Positions 57,248 to 64,000 of a stretch of DNA of 64,000 bases are shown in pieces. Source of the stretch: Cafeteria roenbergensis (taxonomy: Eukaryota > Sar > Bigyra > Bicosoecida > Cafeteriaceae); contig VLTN01000002.1 in NCBI GenBank assembly GCA_008330645.1, forward strand, positions 1 through 64,000, written 5' to 3'. The first letter of the stretch is position 1, and each line of letters opens with the position of its first letter. The position numbers were made by a program, and so were the translations under genes. Below the pieces are notes generated by a model. It did not search any database, was not told where the DNA came from, and saw nothing but the letters and a program-made list of their open reading frames with translations.

Positions 57248-59252
57248 TCACACGGCCAGGAGGGCCATGGCCTTTGCCGGCACGCGCGCGCAAGCCGCTG
57301 CCATGGCTGCCTGGCCCGCCGATGCGGACAGCTCGCCCAGCCGCGCCCGCGCGAACTCCGCCAGGTTGGTCGAGACTGCGGGGTCCGCCTTGAAGAGCGC
57401 GCGCTCCGCCTCGGCCAGCAGGCTGGGCGCCTCGCCGGGCACCGGGCCGGCTGGGAGCCCAGCCCTCGCCGCCAGCCCCGCTGCCAGCCGGGTGCCGCTC
57501 AGGGCGCCTCCGCGCCGCGCTGCCCCGGCCTCGGCGCACCCGGTCTCGTCCTCCTCGTCCGATGGCGGCGCCGCCTCCACCGAGGCCGCGTCGTCGCCCC
57601 ACCCCCTGCCGCTCGCAGGCGACCCGTCCGACGTCGGCAGGCCGAAGTCGCCCGTTCCCAGCCCAAGCTGGCGCTCCTCCCGCCCCACGTCGTCCGAGAG
57701 CGACGCCACGAGGTGCACCGCGCCCTCGAAGCGCCCCTCCGCCAGCGCCAGAGTCGCAGGCAGCGCCCTGGCAAGCGCCGCCACCAGCGCCATGCCCCAC
57801 ACCTTCCTCTTCCAGGGCCCGGCGCCGGACACGCCGTCCGCCCGCTCCACCCAGGCGTCCACCACCGCGGCACAAGCGGCCACCGCGCGGCCGTCGCCGC
57901 CGTCGCCGCCCACGGTCCGCCCGACCGCAGCCAGCAGGGCCGAGGGGTCGGTGGCCGTGGCGCGAGCCAGGATGCTCAGGCATGCGCTGCGGATGGAGGC
58001 GGTGTCGGGCGCCTCGCCCGCCGTGCAGGCCAGGTCGCGGCCCGCCTTGGTGGGCGAGGACCGAGCCGCCGCCACGGCCGCGCGGCGCTGCGCGTCGGCC
58101 TCGGCGATCTGTCCCGTGAACGCCGTGCGCAGGGCCGCGTCCAGCACGGGCGCGCAGAGCGCGACCCCCGGCGCCGCGAATCGAGCCATGATGGCATCTG
58201 CCGCGGCCGCCGCCGCCTCCACGGCCGGCCTCCCTCCGTCCAGCACCAGCGCGCGCAGCGTGGCAGCGACCTGGGCGCCGTGGCGGGACAGCGCCCCCTC
58301 CCCGCCGCGCAGGGCCACTGCCCGCGCTAGGGGCGCGATGCTGGAGCCGAGGGAGGAGTCCGACGACGCCAGGTCGGGCAGCGTGGTCACGAGGGCGAGC
58401 AGGCTGTCCGGCACAGGGTCGGGCGCGAAGTCGAGGAGCACCAGCGCCAGCGAGAGAGCGTCGCTTGCCGTCTCCTCCCGGGACGAGGAGGCGGGGTCTA
58501 GCGCGGAGGCCAGCAGCGGCGCGAGGGCGGGGGCGATGGAACCCGCCCCGGCCGGCACACGGCGCACCACCGCCTCCAGCAGCTGAAGCACGCCGGCCTG
58601 GACGTGGGCCGTGCATGCTGCCCAGAGCTGCGGCAGCGGCAGCACCAGCTCGCGGGCGCAAGCGTGCACCGCCGCGTCTGATGCCGCGTCCGTCATGCGG
58701 CGCAGACAGTGCAGCAGCGACGTGCGGGCGTCCGGGGAGGAGTCGCGGGCCATGGACGCGAAGGCGGCGGATATGGCCGAGGACAGCAGGGCGTCGACGG
58801 CGGCCGTCGGGGTCTCCACGTCCTGGCAGAGGACGCTGGCGGCGGCGGCGCCGGCCATGGAGACGCCGGCGTTGGCGGATCCGATGGCCTGGCAGGCGGC
58901 CGACAGCGCGGGCGCGCGGTTGGAGGGGCCGATCTCGCGACTGAGGCAGGACAGCGCCCAGATCGCCCGGCGATAGGCCACCGGCCAGGCCGCCACCGCC
59001 AGCGCCTTGTCGCGCGGGGGCGCGTCGGCCGGCACCGTGGCCTCCAGCGCAGCGGGGATGGCATCGGGGGAGGCCGCCAGCATCGGGCCGAGGCTGGTGC
59101 CTACCCAGGTGTCGACTGGCAGCGACTCGCCCCCCACCACGTGGCCAGCGTCGTCGTAGGCCGGCGAGTTGATCGACCAGGAGCTCAGCCCGAGCGCAAA
59201 GTGGGACGCCTCCAGCCGCGACAGCCTCACCCAGAGCGGCAGAGCACCGCCC

Positions 59253-59283
<31 letters not shown>

Positions 59284-61369
59284 ACACCCCGGCTTCCGCC
59301 CTGTGCAAGCACGCCGCCACGGCGGCCGCCGCCGCGGCCTTGGTGTGGCCTCCGCGGTCCATCAGCGCCCCCAAAACCCTGCTTCCGGCCCCGCGCGCAG
59401 TGTTCACCTCCAAGTGCGCGTCCAGCTCGGAGGCGGCGGACGGCTCTGCATCGTAGTCCTCCAGGGCCGACGCATGCAGCGGCATCAGGCCGGAGATGCA
59501 CAGGGTGGCCAGCCGCCCGGGCCGGTCGCCGCCCAGCAGCCAGGCGGTGGCGGGGCCCGCGAGGCGGGCTGCCTCGGCGGCGGCCGGGCTGGGCGCGGAG
59601 CCGCCGCCGCTGCCAGCGGGCGGGTCTGGGGTGCCGAAGGCTGACGACAGGCGCGCCGCCGCCTCGCTGTCAGCTGTTCCACCGCCGCTGCCGCTGCCGC
59701 TGCCCCAGCCAGCCGCGAGCCCGGTCGGGGCGGCGAAGGCGGCGGTAGCCGAGGGCGCGGCCGCGCCCGCCACGGGCAGCGGAAGGTATGCGGGGTTGGT
59801 GATGATCGTGTCCAGGGCGCTTCCGAGCCACCAAACCGCGCGGTCGTGAAGCGGTCGGCCCTCCGCCCGGAACGGGCAGAGCGCCGGGCCCGCCGCCCAC
59901 GGGCTCCCCGGCTCTGCCGGGGGCAGCGCTAGGGCGGAGGCCGGGTCCGCGTCCGCCTCCAGCGCCAGCGCCTCGCAGGCGGCCCGCAACACCGGTGGCA
60001 CGAGCCTGGCTGCGGGCAGCGGGTGCTGCGCCAGCAGCACGTCGAGCAGGCGCGGCAGCTGCGCGCACAGGTTGTCCAGCAGCTCCCAGCTGCTGCCAGC
60101 GCCCACGTCGGAGAGCGGGCGGCCCGAGCCGCTGGTGGACGCCTCGAACGACCACAGCGCGCGGTGCGCCGACAGCGCAGCGCGCATTGCTGCGGCGCAG
60201 GCCGGCCAGACGTGCCCGCCCGAGGGGCCGGGCACCAGCGCGGAGGCCTCCCCCGCGAGGATGCAGCGGCGGAGGCACTTGCAGCACAGCCGAAACCGCC
60301 GCATCGCCGGTGCCAGAGGCGCCAGGGCGGCGGCCGCCGACACTGCGGGCACCGGGGCCACCACCGCCCCCGCCCGGGATAGCTGGTCGCCCGCCGGGCC
60401 GGCAGCGGCCCCCGCCGCGGAGGAGCGCACGGCGTCGACGATGGACGCCAGCCTGCCGCTCAGCGCGGCGGCGTGTTCCTGCCACAGGGCTGTCACCACG
60501 GGCAGCGTCTCGGCGACAGCCTGCCGGTGGGCCTGCACGCACCGCGGGGTCTTTGACGCCGCAGTGCCCTTGAGCACGCTGTGCAGCGCGAGCAGCACCC
60601 GGCAGAGCCGCTCGCCCGCCGCTGCAACGGCGGCGTCCGCCCCCGCGTCGGCGTCGGCCGCGACCGCGCCGCCCATGGCGTGCGCCTGCGACGACGCTGC
60701 CGACAGCAGGCCGGCTGAGAGGAGCGCCGGCCAGCGCGCCGGGTAGTCGATGCGGGCGACGTCCCCCAGCACTGCCAGCAGCCGGCGGGCGCAGCGGGCC
60801 GGGCAGGTCAGCGAGGCGGACACCAGGGGCGCGTGCAGCGCCGCGCGCGCCTCCGTCGGCAGGCCGCGCCAGCGCCTCGAGGCGAAGGCGCCGATGCGCG
60901 TGCACGCGAAGAGCCGCAGGTCCTCTGTGTCGTCGCCAGGCCCGCCGGCGGGGGCGTTGATCAGAGTCTGCGTGGGTTTGGGGCCAGGCGAAAGCGCAAA
61001 GCACGCACGCTCACATTCGCCTTTTGCTGCTCAGCGCATCGGCTCGACAGGAACGATGGCAGGCAGCCCCCGGCAGACAACCGCACCACGACCACGGCAC
61101 CAACGGCGCGCGCTCGCGCGCTCGCGCGACAAGGCTGCCGTGAGCGGGCGGGCAACGCGCTCTGCGTGCGCTGCACCCTCAGCCCCCCTTGGCCTCACCA
61201 TGAGCAGGTCAGGCCACCCTGGAACCACCTCTGCTGCCTCGAAGAAGCGCGTGGCCTCGCCGAGTCGTGCGCCGGACCCAATCGCCACCCTCATCATGGC
61301 CACGATTTGCGGCACGTGCGCTGCCGTGAAGGCCGCCGGCATGGCCACAGCTGGCGCTTGACCGGACAT
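57248..61369 (-). CDS. Importin-11-like nuclear transport receptor
   Basis: Importin-beta superfamily HEAT-repeat receptor that carries cargo such as ubiquitin-conjugating enzymes into the nucleus with Ran. Exon 1 61199-61369 (57 aa) and exon 2 57248-60967 give 1,296 aa, longer than animal IPO11 (975) because of Ala/Gly/Ser-rich insertions, including a pure Gly run encoded near 59262-59282. The importin-N region reads ATRFFEAAEVVPGWPDLLM-TLINAP across the junction, then LFACTRIGAFASRRWRGLP (the 'K..I..YWR' region) and GDVARIDYPARWPALL, which corresponds to 'DxPxxWPEL'. The C-terminus DPAVSTNLAEFARARLGEL aligns with the IPO11 tail. The middle is too divergent to place by eye. Intron 231 bp. 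Confidence 0.8.
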
Positions 61370-61614
61370 GCTGGCTGGCGACCACGCGCGCGCCCCTGCG
61401 CGACGGGGTGCACTGGTCAGCCGCCCTGGCTGTCGAGGCGCAGTGCGGAGCTGGCTCGGACGGCCGCATCCGGAGGGCGCACCGACCTCGAGGCCTCTTC
61501 GGCCAAAGTGCAAATATTGCGCCGCGCACAACTCTTGCACGGCCGGCCGCCTCACCCCGGACCAGCGCCTCGGGGCGGTTGCCCTCTGCTCTCGCGTTCT
61601 GTGGCCCGGCTTGC
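61370..61614. promoter_or_regulatory. Putative shared promoter of importin-11 and the right-edge gene
   Basis: 245 bp between divergent starts. Inferred from arrangement only. Confidence 0.35.
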
Positions 61615-64000
61615 ATGCACCGGGTCGTCGCGCGGTCGCGGGCGGCGCTGCTTCGCACGCCTGCGGCGGGATGCGCCGCGGCCTCCGCTGCCAGCTCCCT
61701 GCCGCTCAGGCGCAGCATGCACGTCGGGCGCGCGGTGCAGGCCGCCTGCGCCGCACTGCGCGATGGTGACCAGGCGGGCGTGGCCGCGGCGGCCGCCGCG
61801 CAGGCCGCCCGCCTCGGAGAGCCCTCTGCTGCGGAGGCAGCGTCGCTTGCGGCGGACATCTGCGCCGGGCTGCGGCTTCACGGCCCTGGCCCTGCCAGGG
61901 ACGCGCTTCTGGAGCTCGCAGACGCGCTGATGGCCTCGAGCGCGCCCGCCGCCCGCGCCGCGTCCGAGGCGCTGATGAGCGGCGACGAGGCCGCGCAGGC
62001 CGCCATTGTCGAGTCCGTCAGCGGCGATGCGGCCTCGGCCAGCCCCGCCGCCGCGCGCGTGGCTGCCGAGGCGCTCGGGTGGTGCGCCCAGCGGGCCAGC
62101 GTCAAGCTGCTCTTCCCGCCCATGCCGCTGCTTCGCCGCCTGATGGAGCCGGCCGCCCTCGAGCGGGTCGACCGCAGCCTGCAGGCCGCTCTGCAGGACC
62201 CGGCGGCCCCCGGCGCCACCGCTGCCATCGCCGCGGCGGCCGTCCACATGAACTCGCTGCCGGACCTGCCCCAGGGCGAGGCCGCCGAAGTGGCCGCGCG
62301 CATCTCTGCAGCTCTGCTGGGGAAGGCGGCCCTGCAGCGACTGGTCACGGCGCTGGAGGCGGGAGACGAACGGCCGTCCCTGCTGGCCAAGGGGGCCTTC
62401 GCCGCCGCCCAGTACGCCACCACGGCCCTCGTCACGGCCCTGCGCAGCGCCGACGAGGCCGCCGTGGACCACGCTCTGCTGGGGGCCAAGCCCCTCATTC
62501 TGGCCGCCGGCAGGGTGGCCGCCCACCGTGTGGAGGCGTCGCGCGCTGCGGGGAAGAGGTCCCCCGCGGAGGGGGCGTTCCACGCGCCGCCAGTCAGCGG
62601 CGACGGCGCCGCCAGCGGCCTGCACGCCCTTCACGACGATGATGTTGGCGCGCTCGCCTATGCGCCGAGCATGCTGCTGCACATGGCCACCATGGGGCGG
62701 GGCCGGGAGCAGCAGCGCGACATGGAGCTGGCGGCGGCGGTGCTGGCTGTGGGGGCGATGCCGGTCGCGCCGCGGGTGTTCGGGCCGCGAGCCGACAACC
62801 CGACCAGTCCACCCGGCATCATCCCGGTGTCACACGCACTGGGCCCGCTGGGGATCCTGGCCAACGCCAACGGCGCCTACGCGGACAGGGCCGCCGACGT
62901 GGCTGCCTCGCCGCTGGCCGGGGCTGGCGTGGCGGGCTTGGCTCGGGCCCACGAGCGGTTTGCGGCCATGATGGTGGCATCCGCGCCAGGCTACGACGGC
63001 AGTGGGGGACAGCTGGAAGCCCTGCTGCGGCCGCTGCTCGAGGGCTCGGAGACCCTGGAGGAGCTGCTGGACGCGGTGAGGCCGGGATCGCTCGACACGC
63101 GGGCTCTGCCCGACGGTCTTGCACTCAACGCCAGCGCGGTGACGCTGGCCACGATTCTCATCGCGGGAGAGGCGGCCTGCGCGGAGGCGGCCGCGTCGGG
63201 CGCCGCCGCCAGCTTCGCCCGCACGTCGCTGGTCGCGCTGCTCCCCTGCTCCGGCTGGAAGCCGGCCAGCCCGAAGCACGACCGCATGACAGAGGCCTGG
63301 CTCAAGGGCATGATGGAGATGCTCAAGGCCCACCCCGCCGCGGTGGCCGCCGACCCCTCCGTCCCGGCGGCCTTCACCGCCATGGCAGGCGCCGCCATCG
63401 CGAACCAGTACGCAGAGGCATCGGAGCAGTTCCTCGGCGACGTCGTGGACTGCCTGGCCACGCTCGACACCCACGCTGGCTCGCACGCCGTCGCCGACGC
63501 TGCGCACCTCTTCGCCGCCACGCTCGGCAGAGCCGCAGAGCAGCCCCGTAAGGCCGGCGACGCCGCCACCGTGGCCTCGCTGCGCTGGCTCATGGGACAC
63601 CTGCGCCTGCTGCTCGAGCGGGGCGGCGAGGCGGCGGCCAGCCCGGGTCTGTTCGCGGCCCTGCTGGACGCGCAAGTGCCCCGCGCGGCCGTGGCGGTGC
63701 TCTCGGCCGTGGACTACTCCGACAGCGAGAAGGCGGTGCTCTCCTCGGCCCCCCTGCTGCTGCTAGCCCTGGGCACAGCGTGCCTGCAGCAGCCGGCTGG
63801 CGGCAGCTCGGCGGCGGCGGCGGCCGCGGAGGCCCAGGCATCCTGGCTGCGCGGGGCCCTCAGGCCCACGGCAGAGCTGCGCGGCGCGGCAGGCTCTGCC
63901 ACCGCGGACGCGGACGCGGACGGAGCCGGAGCCGGCGGCGGCAGCGGCGGCAGCGGCAGCGGCAGCAGCAGCGGCAGCAGCAGCGGCACTGCCGCGCCAG
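61615..64000 (+). CDS. Alanine-rich helical protein with mitochondrial presequence (partial)
   Basis: An open frame from ATG 61615 to the right edge, at least 795 codons with no stop. The first 36 residues (MHRVVARSRAALLRTPAAG...LPLRRSMHVG) are rich in Arg, Ala, Leu and Ser with no acids, a convincing mitochondrial presequence, probably cut near RRS-M. The rest is mostly alpha-helical with leucine/alanine spacing that suggests HEAT- or TPR-like repeats, but no family signature is found. More structured stretches are KLLFPPMPLLRRLMEPA and LPCSGWKPASPKHDRMTEAW. From about 63910 a Gly/Ser/Asp low-complexity stretch begins. Function unknown. Confidence 0.75.
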   Translation, partial: MHRVVARSRAALLRTPAAGCAAASAASSLPLRRSMHVGRAVQAACAALRDGDQAGVAAAAAAQAARLGEPSAAEAASLAADICAGLRLHGPGPARDALLELADALMASSAPAARAASEALMSGDEAAQAAIVESVSGDAASASPAAARVAAEALGWCAQRASVKLLFPPMPLLRRLMEPAALERVDRSLQAALQDPAAPGATAAIAAAAVHMNSLPDLPQGEAAEVAARISAALLGKAALQRLVTALEAGDERPSLLAKGAFAAAQYATTALVTALRSADEAAVDHALLGAKPLILAAGRVAAHRVEASRAAGKRSPAEGAFHAPPVSGDGAASGLHALHDDDVGALAYAPSMLLHMATMGRGREQQRDMELAAAVLAVGAMPVAPRVFGPRADNPTSPPGIIPVSHALGPLGILANANGAYADRAADVAASPLAGAGVAGLARAHERFAAMMVASAPGYDGSGGQLEALLRPLLEGSETLEELLDAVRPGSLDTRALPDGLALNASAVTLATILIAGEAACAEAAASGAAASFARTSLVALLPCSGWKPASPKHDRMTEAWLKGMMEMLKAHPAAVAADPSVPAAFTAMAGAAIANQYAEASEQFLGDVVDCLATLDTHAGSHAVADAAHLFAATLGRAAEQPRKAGDAATVASLRWLMGHLRLLLERGGEAAASPGLFAALLDAQVPRAAVAVLSAVDYSDSEKAVLSSAPLLLLALGTACLQQPAGGSSAAAAAAEAQASWLRGALRPTAELRGAAGSATADADADGAGAGGGSGGSGSGSSSGSSSGTAAP

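Noticed and set aside
59260-59290. CCG trinucleotide expansion as a separate repeat locus
   Set aside because: It lies within importin-11 and simply encodes a poly-Gly linker in frame; noted in that entry.

Overview
The window reads as nuclear DNA of a very GC-rich, gene-dense, ciliated unicellular eukaryote. Evidence: a complete axonemal dynein heavy chain, RIB43A and RP2 homologues (cilium), a ribosomal protein, La, Elongator and CCDC12 (nuclear and cytosolic), prohibitin and GatB (mitochondrion), and many short introns. Nothing photosynthetic is seen. A GC-rich heterotrophic flagellate (for example a Cafeteria-like stramenopile) would fit, but the window alone does not prove the lineage.

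Layout, left to right: ankyrin-repeat gene running off the left edge (-), eS28 (-), EF-hand protein (+), giant EF-hand/LRR protein (+), ELP4 (-), WrbA-type quinone oxidoreductase (+), RIB43A (-), prohibitin-1 (+), secreted FG-GAP protein (-), RP2 (+), AAAP amino acid transporter (-), a 5,072-bp terminal-inverted-repeat transposon carrying a 2.6-kb minisatellite (25110-30181), La (+), DUF1295 membrane protein (-), secreted Cys-rich orphan (+), secreted TSP1/laminin-IV protein (+), CCDC12 (-), GatB (+), theta-like GST (-), DNAH1 dynein (-, 13.1 kb, one exon), a 65-aa protein (+), importin-11 (-), and a mitochondrially targeted alanine-rich protein running off the right edge (+). Most neighbours alternate in strand, so divergent pairs share 126-570 bp.

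Fourteen genes are interrupted by introns; I rebuilt them from reading-frame phase and family alignment. All 25 donors read GTGAG and 23 of 24 acceptors read CGCAG, an unusually rigid code. It revealed a 26-nt microexon (WrbA), a first exon whose coding part is only ATG (eS28), and an ankyrin gene in which one exon equals one 33-residue repeat inside a nearly identical 313-bp tandem unit.

Functionally the window is mostly housekeeping plus cilium genes (DNAH1 inner-arm motor, RIB43A protofilament ribbon, RP2 ciliary trafficking; the EF-hand proteins may join them). The main unexplained structure is the transposon: 347-bp TIRs differing at only three positions, a perfect 9-bp target duplication, no recognisable transposase, and about 87 units of a 30-bp repeat that stays open for about 1,000 codons on both strands.
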